Positions 22,692 to 34,350 of a stretch of 64,000 nt of DNA are shown one piece after another. Below the pieces are notes generated by a model. The model saw only the letters and a list, made by a program, of their open reading frames with translations, did not search any database and had not been told where the DNA came from. The stretch lies in the NCBI GenBank assembly GCA_963573305.1, contig OY754329.1, forward strand, positions 139,177,422 to 139,241,421, given 5' to 3'. A program made the translations under genes and the position numbers. Positions within the stretch are counted from its first letter, which is position 1. Each line of letters begins with the position of its first letter. The stretch comes from Pyrrhosoma nymphula. Lineage: Eukaryota; Arthropoda; Insecta; Odonata; Coenagrionidae.

Positions 22692-23040
22692 AAAATTACT
22701 TAGCAGATCCAATGGATATTGGGAACGGTTAACAAAGGAGGCAATAGAAATCCGGATGGAGTTGAAAAACTTCAACCGCGACAATGGATACACGCTAAGC
22801 GAAACCTGGAAACCAGCGCTCCGAAAAATCAAGTGGGAAAGAGAGAATACGAGCACCCGCAAATCACATCCGACTTGACTTCTTGGCGGAAATCCGTCCA
22901 TGTAGATAAGGAGGCAGATTTTTTCGCACTGGCATGCCATGAGGATGATGTCAGAGGCAGCCATCGAAACGTCGGCCAACAAGTACCAGACCTGGTGGGA
23001 AACCCGAGAAACCTTCATCCGAATCATATGCCAGGAAAGA
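22692..23040 (+). mobile_element. Penelope-like element 3' fragment, right arm of inverted pair
   Basis: One frame reads LKNFNRDNGYTLSETWKPAL, the conserved end of the Penelope GIY-YIG ORF. The tail holds TGAGGATGATG, the GCAGCCATC half-stem and GAAACGTCGG (22938-22975), then GGGAAACCCGAGAAACCTTC. The two arms meet at the palindrome AGATCTGCTAAGTAATT/AATTACTTAGCAGAT around 22687. Confidence 0.78.
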
Positions 23041-23318
23041 ACCAAATCGTGGTTAAAAAAGCATCCACATAGTGCCTTGTCCTGTGTCCTGTTCACTTGG
23101 CCATAGAAATAGAAAGACCTCTTCACTGAGGCTATTATTATTGTCATATTATTTTTCCTTCTTCTGTCGAAGTGATTTTACTGCTTAAATATCAGAATTC
23201 ATCCTCTTGCTCATGTTTATTCTTCTTGATTTTTTTTATTTTTCTTTTCCTCTCTTTTTTTAGGTGTAATATTTTCCCTTTCCCATTCCACACATATTAG
23301 GGTCAGTATCAATTCATC

Positions 23319-23549
23319 CAGAGCCGGATTTAGGATCTGTAGGGTCTTAGGCTCAAACTGTGGTGCGGGTCCCATGGGTGGGGGGGTATGGAATACCGCC
23401 TAGGTCAACGGGGGTCCGAGAGGAAATTTTTTCTTCTGTCGTCTGCACTACCAATATCGTGTCTTATAAATTTGGAATAGTTTTATAATGTGCTATTTGT
23501 TAGATTTTTTGTGGTGGCCCCTAGGTGCCTGTGCTTAAATCCACCCCTG
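23319..23549. mobile_element. hAT-type MITE with 8-bp TSD
   Basis: The ends CAGAGCCGGATTTAGGATC and, from the right, CAGGGGTGGATTTAAGCAC form terminal inverted repeats of the common hAT type. The element is 231 bp and is flanked by an exact 8-bp duplication AATTCATC at 23311-23318 and 23550-23557. It has no coding capacity. Confidence 0.92.
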
Positions 23550-23616
23550 AATTCATCTTCGTCTCCTGTGAGGAAGCCCATGTTATTTGCAAACTAGAGC
23601 AATTTCTAGAGCAATA

Positions 23617-23731
23617 TTTTCGGGTTCTGTACCGTGTTCATTGACTTTGGCTGGCAACGGTTTACATAGCAGGTTGGCTATCAAAACTGTTGTCAGCCAA
23701 AGTCAACGAACGCAGATGGAGAACCCGAAAA
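23617..23731. repeat. Inverted repeat, about 47-bp arms
   Basis: TTTTCGGGTTCTGTACCG through GGCTGGCAACGGTTT pairs with AAACTGTTGTCAGCCAAAG through GAACCCGAAAA around a 20-base loop. The arms are about 85% matched. The GAACCCGAAAA terminus recalls the Penelope tails at 22.4 and 23.0 kb, so this may be a third, shorter fold-back of that kind. Confidence 0.6.
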
Positions 23732-23936
23732 TGCAGACCACTCACTAATGGACAACACCACGAAAACCTACGCAAGAATTTTAGAGCAATGTTATTCTTC
23801 CTAATTGTATCAGCACTCTTCTTTTTGTGTTCTTCTATCTTATTGACTTGCTCCTTTTGTACTTCTCATTGGGATTCTGCTCTCTACGTAGAGGAAATTT
23901 CAATTCTATGTCATTTTAATTTATCACAATTTCATT

Positions 23937-24655
23937 CTTCATCTGCATCTACATACTACCCCACAAGCCACCTCAGTAGGCGTGTGGCGGGGGGTGTTAG
24001 AACACCAGCCATTTACATATAAAAAAGGAATGCTCCAATGAAATTGCGCCTAGCATTTATTGAAGTCCCTTATTGTTCGGGGGAAAAACGAATTCCCATA
24101 CCTATCCGTTCGGCAAAATATCTCTCTTAATTTATCGTTGCTGTCGGACCTGGAAATATAGTGGGGTTCTAATATGATGTTCTCTGTGTCGCTCTTAAAG
24201 ATATCTATTCTTAATTGCTCAAGTAATCTAAGCCTAGCGCACAGCCTCCGAGTGTGTAGTGGCTCCCAGCCTAATTCGTTTAACATCTGTGTAACGCTGT
24301 CTGTATGCCCGTAGCAGTTTTTGACGAATCCCGCAGCTTTCCTCTGTATTTTATTAAGTTCCCGAATTAAGTCTTTCTGCACCGGATCCCATATGCTCGC
24401 TGCATATTCAAGGTGTTGCCGGACGAGTGCAAAATAGCACATCTCTTTTACTTTTTCATCTGAAAATCTTCCCACAATACGCTTGACGAATCCTAGCTTC
24501 TTCAGAGCTCTGCCACAAATATTTCTTTTATGTATTCCCCACAATAGGTTCGAGGTTATCGTAACTCCCAGATACCTCACTTCATCTGTCGCCTTTATGT
24601 AAGATGATGTTCCCTCCATGTTTTTTAAAGTTTCTACGAAAAAAAGTAGGCCAGT
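23937..24655 (-). mobile_element. Jockey/CR1-type LINE, 3' end only
   Basis: The minus strand encodes about 190 residues of the reverse transcriptase thumb and C-terminal region (24619 down to 24050), open without stops. It has VRYLGVTITSNLLWGIHKRN, LVRQHLEYAASIWDP and LNKIQRKAAGFVKNCY. The LGV, YAA-WDP and IQRKAA blocks are typical of Jockey/CR1/L2-type LINEs. The 3' end shows the ATGTAGATGCAGATGAAG short-repeat tail. The element is truncated 5' and, judging by the clean frame, fairly young. Confidence 0.85.
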
Positions 24656-24772
24656 TGGTCTATTTTATTTCTCTGGGAGAACTACAAATGTAAGAATTGC
24701 CTTCCATGTGCTACTTTTATTCTTGAAGTGGCTTAAATCTAAAGATTTAATTTCCAATGCATGCATTATAAG

Positions 24773-27700
24773 TAGGGATCCTGAAAAGTGGTAAATAAAC
24801 TCGAGGGAAAGCGGTGTAAAAATCATAGCCCCAGCGGTGCAAAAATCGCAAATTTCATGCTGAGGCGGTGAAAAAAATATATACGTATTTCTTAATTTAA
24901 ACAAACAAAGAATTGTATTAGAGACACAAATTGATATATCTAACTTATTCTATCTAATCTTCATTAATAGTCAACAAAATACACGCCATTACAAAGGTGA
25001 CTCAATGGCCACCCAGCCTGTGAGGACTGTGTTGTGGGGGTTGCCTATCACCAATTTCCTTGGCACTGCTTCTTTGCGTATTCAAAGCGTAATGTGTAGG
25101 GATCCTGAAAAGTGGTAAAAAAGGTCAAGGATAAGCTGTAAAAAAATCGATTATCATAGTGACAGCAGGTTAACAATCTTGAATTTCATGAAACGGGTAA
25201 AAAGAAAAAGTTGTTTATTTATCAACTGAAACATACTGTGGACTTCATTGTTGACTCATGTAGAAAGATATAACCATTTATAAATATATAAAATAAGAAA
25301 TAAATATGTACAGGAATCACATATCGTGGCATAACTCAGTCACATGAAGAGCCAAAGATTATGTTAAGTTGTATTTCCAAAGTTTCTGGGGAAGCATTGG
25401 TTCTCAAATCACTTAGTATATTTCCATATGAAGAAATCAGCCGCTCACAGTCCAAATTTGAACATGGAACCCACAACAACTTCACAAGGTTCCACAAACT
25501 CACTGATGTCTCCCTTGATGCTCTGAAATGTATGGAGCACATCAACTTTCTCACCTTTTTGCGCTTTTACAGCATGCACAAATAGCCAGTAAGTAGCACT
25601 GTTTTGTCAAGTTTATTCATAAGATTAATGGATTCTGCTGTCTGCTCAAGGGATGCTTCAGTGTTTTGGGTAATGCTCTTCACATCAAATAATTTCCCCA
25701 CACTTCAAGTCAATTTCCAGGCTTATCTGGTGTTAAAAGCCTAGTGAACTTAACCTCACACAAACTCCCTAGATTTGTGAACAGTTGTATTAACTCTCCC
25801 TTCCTTACCACTGACTTAAGGATATTAATGGCAGAAGTTGTCTGACTGCCTAATAAACCTTTACTAACTATCATAAAATTGTGAAGTAGGCCATCAATTC
25901 TACTTTGCAAATTATGTGTGAAAGGAAATGATGATCCCTCTAAGGTGACGAAGAAGTCAATTATCTGTTGCCCATGTTATTTGAGAAAAGTGCCACTGGC
26001 TTTGATTATTTGAATGTTTTGCTCTTCTAATTTAGCTAAGTATTTCACTGCAGCATCTCCCTCATCCACAGTCTTGCTAAAGTCTGCCATATTCCGAATA
26101 TAAATTGCTTACTTGAACCAAGAATTCCATCTTGTCATGACTGGTGATGGAAAAGCAGTTGTCTTTGATTCATCTTCTGGATAGTGCTCTTTTACGAAAG
26201 AACTATATCTATGTTTTCTCTTTCTAGTGTTGAGAAAGAACATTTTTCAATTGGACACTCATAAATTCAAGTCATGAAGCTCTGTAGAAAACAAATTGGC
26301 TACAAGATTCAGCTAATGGGCCCAACACTAAACGTATGTCATTGCAAGGTAGAGAATGTTATGTACACATTTGGGCACACAAAGTCATGTATCTAACTGA
26401 ATCTGTTACCAAAGCTATGGAATTGTGGTAAGAAATTTCAAATTCTTGTATTACAGCCATTACAGCTCTGGAGCATTCAGTTGTATTTGCCTGTTGTAGC
26501 ATTTTTACTGCCCCTACAAAGAACTTCTGCTCCACGGTGCAGGACAGTATCCTTAGCAAGACAATGAATACACACAGACCCTTCCTGTCAGTGGTCTCAT
26601 CGCACATAATTGCAACTTGTTGGCCTTTACTCTAATGCCTTTATCTGCTCCTTTCTCTTCTTGGCAACTTGTGGAGAAAATTTCACGCTGCAGGTATCAG
26701 CACCTGGAATGTTTCCTGCTCCTGCAGTCATTCCAAAATTTTCAACACAATAAAGTCTTGCTGCTTGCAAAGTTCAGTTACTAAAGTATGCAATGCCTCT
26801 CAATGAATCAGGGGTGCTGGAGGATATCCCTCGGAAAATTAATATACATAAAACGCATAAACATAAAAGTCAGATTACTGACTGAGTCACAAATCAATTC
26901 CTCTTTTTCTTGCTTTACTTTTTTTGCATTGCTGATTGTGTCTGATATGGACAATTGTCGCTTATTCAACGTCTGTCGTCGTCCTTCAACATTTTTCTAT
27001 CTTTGGACATAATTGATGTGCTTGCTGCTGCCCCTTATTAGCTTTACGATGGAATCTTTTCTGCTCCAGTCGATTCGGATGTTACAAAATTCGCACATCA
27101 TGATTTTGCTTCTTGCGTCAAATATATATAAACCATCGCTTTCAAGCTCCTTTTGGCAATCAAATATGCTGACAGTTTTCGGCATTATAGTCTACAGAGA
27201 TACTTTTTAAGATCAACAGTAGCTCCGATCGAACTATGTATAAACGTGTGGTGACACTAGTTCATGCAGAGATACTGAGAATCGGAAATATCTGCCTGAG
27301 CAGACTTGTCTTTTCCCCGCCGCGCCGGCGACGCCGCAACTTATTCGAAATGACAATTAATGCCGGCTTGCCTGACTTAATTTTTTTTAAATTTCTTTCA
27401 GGACAAATAATGCGTCGTATCATACGGAAATATTAGTGTCTCCCTATCTCGTACTTTTTACCGCCCTGCCATGCCGGCGACTCTCCGCCACGGGCGCCGA
27501 ATCAGTTCGCTGCGGCGTGATTGCCGTCGCGCCGGAGTCATTTCATAAAGTCGGCAACATAATATACTCAATATCAGTCAGTAAATTCGATAGTTTATCC
27601 TTAAATAACTCATTTTGTCTACCGGAGGAGTAATTACGACTCGTCAGTCATTGCTTAGGTAGAGCGCTCTTTGAATAAGATTATTACGTCCAATTAACAA

Positions 27701-28361
27701 CTTTATTTGTCTCTTCGCCCAACCGCTAACACATTTAAGACACACTAGTCTAGCGTAGTTATTGGCCCAATTAATGCTATGCGCAGACTTTCTGAAATCA
27801 TCTTTGATAAGCGCAATTCCTTGAATAGCAATTTTTCCAAAGAATCTTTCGGGATAAATACTACGCAGGTCATATTTCGGCGGCGCGACGAAAACGATGC
27901 GCCCGACCCCGCCACCATGAATGCGATCTAGGGAGATATACGCAGATATCATGGTCACGTGCATCATCAGACTGACTATAGCGGCGTGGTCACGTTAATA
28001 ATAATTATGTATTTATTTCTCACCATGAGTTTGCAAATATTTTTTCACCATATTGGACGGCAACTTTCATTACGCGTTTTACATACATATCAAAATAAAA
28101 CTTAAAGACTTTCATGTTTTATTTTCGCAAAATATCGTACGATAGGTTTAAAAAAAATGAAATTTCGCGCAAAATATCGCACTAACAGCCAAAACCGTTA
28201 AATTTCGCGAATAAAAAGTTATTCGCGAAATTTCGGTGAATTTCGTTTTCGTTAAAATGGCAAATTTTAACTTATTAGGGCTTTAAACTTCAAAATAACA
28301 ACTTTTATGCTCTTTAAAAAAATTTGCGAAAAAACCCATTCGCGAAATTTCTGGGTCCCTA
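24773..28361 (-). mobile_element. hAT transposon with 8-bp TSD
   Basis: The ends TAGGGATCCTGAAAA (left) and TAGGGACCCAGAAAT (right, read on minus) are flanked by an exact 8-bp duplication ATTATAAG at 24765-24772 and 28362-28369. The 3.6-kb element carries a degraded transposase on the minus strand and subterminal TTCGCGAAATTT repeats (28150-28350). The left end sequence occurs a second time at 25097, inside the element. Confidence 0.93.
25336..27185 (-). pseudogene. hAT transposase, degraded
   Basis: Fragments in order on the minus strand: a zinc-finger N-terminus reading LYIFDARSKIMMCEFCNIRI with CEFC and a distant H-x4-H-like SSKH (27130-27010), related to CGGBP1-type fingers; CDETTDRKGLCVFIVLLRIL (26600), the family block around the first acidic residue; LVTDSVRYMT (about 26400); and finally LVKLLWVPCSNLDCERLISS (25490), the hAT dimerisation block with the C-ER signature. 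Frame changes and stops lie between the fragments, so no active protein is made. Confidence 0.82.
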
Positions 28362-28369
28362 ATTATAAG

Positions 28370-28935
28370 AAATAAAATGTTATGTTATCGTAGCATGGAA
28401 AACAAGAGCAATTCCACATTTATCGGATAAATCATATTGATCAAGTTAACTTTGAATATTTTAAAGTTTAAATAATTCTATTTGTTTTCTCAGTAGACCT
28501 GTTAGACTGTGTAATTCTCAAATGAGCTTTTGTTTTTTTTTACTTTTCTTGCTCTTTGATTTTTCATCATCAAAAAAAGAATGAATTCGTATTACTTTTT
28601 AAAAATCTAATATTTTTGATCTCCCAACAATGGAATAATTTTTATTTTTCAATTATAAAGTTTTTTTTATAACCTTTGTGACACAATTCTGGGTGATATG
28701 CATGTTATCGGAATATGTTTATGATTTGATGGCTGATTGATTGATTTACATACTTTCTACTCAGCGAGATAATGTGTACATATAATGTTTCATTGAAATT
28801 TTTATAAGATGCAGAACATTCTATTTTTAGATTGGTATAATAAATAAATAAAACGTCTTTGTCGTAAAAAGGTTTTTGTAACTGTTAATTTAATGTCTTT
28901 GAATAGGAAACCACTTTTGATGACTCTTTTTACAG
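28370..28935. other. BLTP2: Intron 9, 3' end
   Basis: AT-rich sequence with no gene or repeat that I recognise, ending in the exon 10 acceptor. Confidence 0.4.
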
Positions 28936-29173
28936 ATGAATTGGCGTTGAATGAGATCATTATGAAAAATTTATGGTGTCACCTGGGGAGGATGCCTTTT
29001 GATCTAATTTATCGAAGGGATAAACACCACACATGGGGTTCACCAATGTTCATTCAGCTGCTGAGGGTGGAAAAACCCAAACCATATCATCCTGGTCCAG
29101 TGGATGTTCTGCTCAGTTACGTTGAAATAGAGTGGACTCCTGGTCTTCCCCAAGTGGCCTTGGGAGCCCTTAG
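28936..29173 (+). CDS. BLTP2: BLTP2 exon 10
   Basis: Acceptor CTCTTTTTACAG, donor CTTAG|GTTGGT. The junction gives PQ-DELALNEIIMKNLWCHLG. Later residues include HTWGSPMFIQLLRVEKPKPY and VDVLLSYVEIEWTPGLPQ. This corresponds to the human stretch beginning LTVDHLCWRV. A rival acceptor AATAG at 28903-28907 would break phase with exon 9. Confidence 0.83.
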
Positions 29174-31325
29174 GTTGGTGATGTTTTACATATGGGGTGG
29201 TTTTCTCTCAACCAAAATTGTTTTTTTTCCATGAAGTCAGCCAATGCAACCTAAAAATAAACTTTGATGAGACTTTTTTCCTTCTATATTCATCACTCGA
29301 AAGTTTTAAATTTTGTATGCCCTAGAGTAACTACACATTCATTGGAGTTATATACTGTCAACAGCAAAAGTAAATGTGGGAAATTCTGCCTTATCATGAC
29401 TCAGATTGAGATTAAACCACGTTGAGTGTCCGTGAAAATTGTTCGTATGAGCGGGCCGACAATCCTCTAAGCAATTTCATCATTGTTGCAATGAAGATCT
29501 GTGCTATAGTACAGCTACTTACAGAAGAAAATCGTACCATTCCCTGATGCAGCCTGCTTAACATATCAACCTCCTTTTCAGCTTGACAACCCTGCACAGT
29601 GGCATTCAACCATTGAAGATATGATTACCTGGAATGGAACTGGACTTACTTGCATTGTTTTCAAGTGAGCAATCTGGGGAGCTATTATTTAAGAAAGGTC
29701 GAGGCGATGTAAACAAGAAAGTAGGGAGGAGTTTGATACTAATTTCCCAAGTCGGTCATCTATGTGGCTTTCAGCTCAAGAAGAGCAAGAGAGCCAGAGC
29801 AGTCTCTTAAAATTATCCCACAATTGACACCGGGAAGAGAAATGGTGCGGCAGGAATACTAATGACAAATACGTCAGTTCAAGAGATTGTGAGGGAATTA
29901 AAAGTTTCCCCACATAGTTAAAGTAATTTAAAATAAGAAATGAAAGGATTTGCACTTGTTGTCAGTATTAAGTGTCCACTAAGACCAAAATTATCTGTCT
30001 GGAGGATTATGAGCAAACTGTAGAGCTTCTTGGGAGAAATCTTTATTCTACAGTGGAGAAGATGAGGGATCATCTTTTTTTGTAGCCATCAGTTTCAAAT
30101 TTCTCATCAGATTCAAAAGCTTTGAAAAATATTGTGATGAAAGCTACTTTGCTCAAAACTGGTATTGAATTAGTTATCTATTAAAACAATTTGAATGAAA
30201 ACTATACATATTTAGAATTTCATTATTCAATATATTTTCTAGTAATAAAAAAAATCATTAAATGGAAGACCAATTAGAGATAGATTTTTAAAACTGGTGG
30301 GATTCCAAGGTAGTAGAGAGAAAAAAACTGGTGCAGAGTGGTCTGAAGAAAGAAATGTGTTAATGCGAAAAGATGAAAGAATATCGAAGGAAAAGGAAAC
30401 AAAGGAGAAGGAATAAAAATTGGCTTGTGGTGCGTAGATGGCCCTATTGAAGAAAATAAGAAAGGACTTTAACTCTGAAATACTTTAACTCCAAAATACT
30501 TTAACTCTGAAAACCTTTCTAGTACAGTGAAGCACAAATACCTATATAAACATTTTGCTGGGAATTATAGACATATTTCTATCGAGAAGGATATGACGTC
30601 CCCAAGATACATATTTTTCAGTGGCAGGAATCACCTTACTCTGCAGAATTTATAGGCTTTATTCTCAGTTGTTTAAATTTTTAGCAGAATTTGGTAATGG
30701 TTCAGAATACATGAACTGCTAAAGAGTGCTGACCTAAATGAATGTTGATGCTAAAGCACGCATTAATCGTTCAAGAGACTCAGCCCCAAGTTTTTAAATT
30801 TACTGCCCCGGAACAGGCATGTTTAGACTTTTGGTTTACCATTTTTTATATGTGTTAGCGCAGAATGTAACTTATAAATGAATAAAGTTATCCATACAAA
30901 ATTGTTAAAACTTGGTAAAAAAATCGTATCTTCCATTTTCAAATGCATTCAAACTGAACCAGAGATAGTTTATTTGTCTGCTGGAGGCTGCATCTATTGA
31001 CCAGCGTAATTAAAAACCAATCTGAGGACATGGGTTACAATAGAGAGTAATTAAGGCTTAAACTCAAAATTTGTTTTTATTTTAAAGTTACGTGGAAATG
31101 GCTGTGGTAGTCTTAGCACACCCTACCTTAGATTTTGCTGCCTGTGAAAGAGTTGAGTTTGCTTATGTCCTGCCAACATGTGTTATGATTTATTAATTTA
31201 TCTTTCATGCATCTGACTATAGTTTGAAAGCCCTATTTGTCAGATTATTTATTAGCTTGTTTTCAACTATTTTAATTTTGTTTTTGAGATTGCATGCTCC
31301 TTATTTTGATTCTTTGTGTCTATAG
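29174..31325. other. BLTP2: Intron 10
   Basis: No gene recognised over 2.1 kb. A short tandem of about 17 bases (ACTTTAACTCTGAAAT and variants) is repeated about three times at 30468-30515. Confidence 0.45.
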
Positions 31326-31650
31326 GTGCATGGTAGATTTTCAAAAGGCCGTATCTGATCTCTTTATGCAAAAAGTGGTGGAAAAGAAGCCAAATGGGCT
31401 GAAGTTATCTTCATATCACCAATCCAGCTCCATGAATCTCACCATGTTAGACTGCAATGTCTATCTCTTGGATGATCTTGTGGCTAAAGACCGGAAAAAG
31501 GTGGACTTATGCTACATGCTGAGGTTTGATACTATAATGTATCAGTCATCACGGGAGAAGATTCATTTTGATGTGGAAGGTTTCAAGGCCATTACCATTC
31601 TTCAGGATAGAACTGGGCAGCATGCATGTGCTCTGTGTGAAGCATTGAAG
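31326..31650 (+). CDS. BLTP2: BLTP2 exon 11 (GC donor)
   Basis: Acceptor TGTGTCTATAG. The split codon AG+G is followed by CMVDFQKAVSDLFMQKVVE and runs to ACALCEALK. The central part, SMNLTMLDCNVYLLDDLVAK, matches the family segment that reads WKVDLKVEDMNLFTL in human. The donor is AAG|GCAAGT, so the intron appears to be GC-AG. No GT donor nearby keeps the frame, and the frame stops a few codons downstream. Confidence 0.83.
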
Positions 31651-32673
31651 GCAAGTCATTAGGTCCGTGTATGTGTACATTCTTTGATAGTACCAGATTG
31701 GCTTATAGGTGAGGGAATTTGGAAATCACCTTAAGATCCCAAAAACTAGGAATTATGTACATATTTCGGTAAAATGACTAAATTCCAAACAATTATTTTA
31801 AGTAATTTAACAATTCTGGAATGACGGATGACGTCTTATTTTAATTGATGTTAACTGTGTGGGCATCATGATGAAAAGAAAGACTAGGTACAGTTCTACA
31901 CTTGTTTTAATTGACAGATCAATTTCCGTGGCACCTTCCTTCAAAACTGACTCCCAAATCCTCTGAACCAAATAACAAAATTGCCTCCCGCAGACTTAAG
32001 CATTTGACCCTGGAATTGTTCATTCTTGACATTCCTCCACCTATCCTGCTCAACTTATTATTCCAAATAAAACCTTTCCCCTAACAACAAGCCCTTACCT
32101 TCCTCTAAGACTCACCGTTCATTCTGCATAGGAAACTCTCAAAACTGTTGTTAATGTCACAAATACCCTGATAATGATGCAATAGATGTCTAAATCGATT
32201 GGTTAACTTTCAGTCAGTGTGGAATTGTGCTAAGAGTTACTTTTCATCGTGATGAATGCTATTGAGTTCCACTGCTTGGTACCTGATTCCATCACTTTAA
32301 TGAACATTAGTGATGTGGTTAGTATTTAAGGATTCGATAGAATACTTCCAAGAAATATTCAAACCCCAATACATCATAATTGCTAACCATTTGTGTGAAT
32401 CTCATCACAGCTTAGAGATTGTTAAGGTATGGTGGAATAAGAGGAGATTATATTGGCATTGGTTACATATCATTTTACTTAAAAGTTCGGCATTTGAAGC
32501 ATGTGCAGACTGCCCTTATAAACACACTCCTGACATACCATTTTCAGAGTTGGCTCGTGCAGTTTAGACAATAATGCTCGCATTTTTTTATTAAGTGTAA
32601 GACAGGCTCAAAAATTTCCTTTTTGTTTTTGAAAGATGAAGCTTAGAATTGCAGAAAATATATGCCTCTTTCT
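31651..32673. other. BLTP2: Intron 11, 5' part
   Basis: AT-rich sequence without recognised features up to the LINE insertion site; the first copy of the insertion-site duplication (32660-32673) is at its end. Confidence 0.4.
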
Positions 32674-34321
32674 GCTGGGAGATGATGACAAAATAGTAGA
32701 GAGATGGACAGAGCATTTCTGCGACCTGTTGAATGACGAAGTGTTTGAGGAAGAGAGCGAGGTGCATGAATATCAGGAGGAAATGGGCGAGGAGGCTATC
32801 GAAGAGCCTACGATGAAGGAAGTGGAAGTGATTGTCGGGAAATTAAAAAATAATCGGTCACCTGGTGAAGATGAAATAGCCCCAGAACTTATTAAGATAG
32901 GCGGAAATACACTCATGAGATGCATACACGAATTAATCAGTGACATTTGGAGACAGGAAATAATGCCTGTAAAATGGAGAACTGGCATTATATGTTCCAT
33001 ATACAAGAAAGGCGACAAAACGCTCTGCAACAATTACAGAGGAATTACACTGTTGAACATTGCATATAAAGTGCTCTCAGGAATTATACAAATGAGAGTT
33101 AGCAAAAGAGCGGAAAGCATCATTACCGAATACCAGGGTGGATTTCGACCAGATAGGGGCACAACAGACCAAATATTTACTTTGCGTCAAATAATGGAGA
33201 AGCACATCGAGCACAACCAAGGTTTACACTTACTGTTTGTAGATTTTAAGCAATCGTTTGATAGTGTGAAGAGAAGCACACTGTATGCAGCATTAAATGA
33301 ATTAGGCTTGCCTAAGAAGTTAATCAGACTGGTAAGAATGACAATGCAGGAAACCATAGCTAAGGTTAAAGTCGGCAATAAAATGGGTAGTGCTTTTCCA
33401 TTTAACATGGGAGTAAAGCAAGGAGATGGTTTGTCTGCAACATTGTTCATATTAGCCTTGCACTGGGTAGTGAGGGGAGTTGATCCTGGTGGAACAATAT
33501 TCTATCGGAGCAATCAAATACTGGCGTATGCAGATGATGTAGTCATTGTAGCCAGATCTGTAAGGAAATTGAAAGAAATATTTGGCTCACTAAAGGAAAG
33601 CGCAGGAAGAATTGGACTGGAAGTTAACTGTGACAAAACAAAATATATGTGTATGTCCACATCTGAAGCTCGCAGACGACCTCAGACATTAGATATCAAC
33701 GGAGATAAAGTTGAGGGTGTCTCATCCTTTAAATATCTTGGAGCATTGGTGACTTCGGATAACTCAATAAGTGCTTGCATAAAAGACAGAATCACTGCTG
33801 GCAACAGAGCGTACTTCGCAAATCATAAATTGTTGAAAAGTAGACTGGTAAGAAGAAATACCAAATATAAAATATATAAAACTTTAATAAGACCTGTTGT
33901 CACTTATGGAAGTTAATGCTGGACACTATCAACAGCAGAGGCGCACGCACTTAGATGTTTTGAGAGAAGGATCCTAAGGAAAATATTTGGACCCATACAA
34001 GAAAATGGAGTTTTTCGAAGAAGATGGAATGAAGAACTTGACGACCTCATAGATGGCCAAGACATTGTGAGATTTGTCAAGTCACAGAGACTCAGATGGA
34101 TGGGACATTTGATAAGAATGTCAGAGGAGAGAGTGGCCAAAAGAGTTTGGGAGGGAAAATTATTCAGTGTAAAAAGAAGAGGACAACCGCGCCTAAAATG
34201 GCAAGACGGAGTGGAAGCAGACCTGGCTAATTTGGGGATAAGAGGATGGAGAAAGAAGGCCATTAAGAGAGAGGGATGGAGGAAGATTGTAATGAAGGCC
34301 AAAGCTGACAAAAAGCTGTAG
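32674..34321 (+). pseudogene. LINE reverse transcriptase, one stop codon
   Basis: The frame is open from the truncation point to a TAA at 33914-33916 and then goes on in the same frame to a TAG at 34319. Blocks in order: EVEVIVGKLKNNRSPGEDEI, NNYRGITLLNIAYKVLSGII, EYQGGFRPDRGTTDQIFTLR, LLFVDFKQSFDSVKRSTLYA (FVDFK with the first catalytic aspartate), MGVKQGDGLSATLFILAL, and LAYADDVVIVARS with the catalytic YADD. After the stop come RCFERRILRKIFGP and a basic arm with RLRWMGHLIRM. The endonuclease half is missing through truncation. The frame upstream of 32674 is host sequence read in by chance. Confidence 0.9.
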
Positions 34322-34336
34322 CGCCAAGTAAGAAGA
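32674..34336 (+). mobile_element. RTE/L1-like LINE, 5' truncated, 14-bp TSD
   Basis: Insertion of 1,663 bp flanked by an exact 14-bp duplication ATATGCCTCTTTCT at 32660-32673 and 34337-34350, the mark of target-primed reverse transcription. It lacks a poly-A tail and ends in AAGTAAGAAGA. The near-intact reading frame points to a recent event. Confidence 0.93.
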
Positions 34337-34350
34337 ATATGCCTCTTTCT

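Noticed and set aside
28903..28907. Alternative acceptor AATAG for exon 10
   Set aside because: It would need a two-base leftover from exon 9, but both exon 9 donors leave one base.
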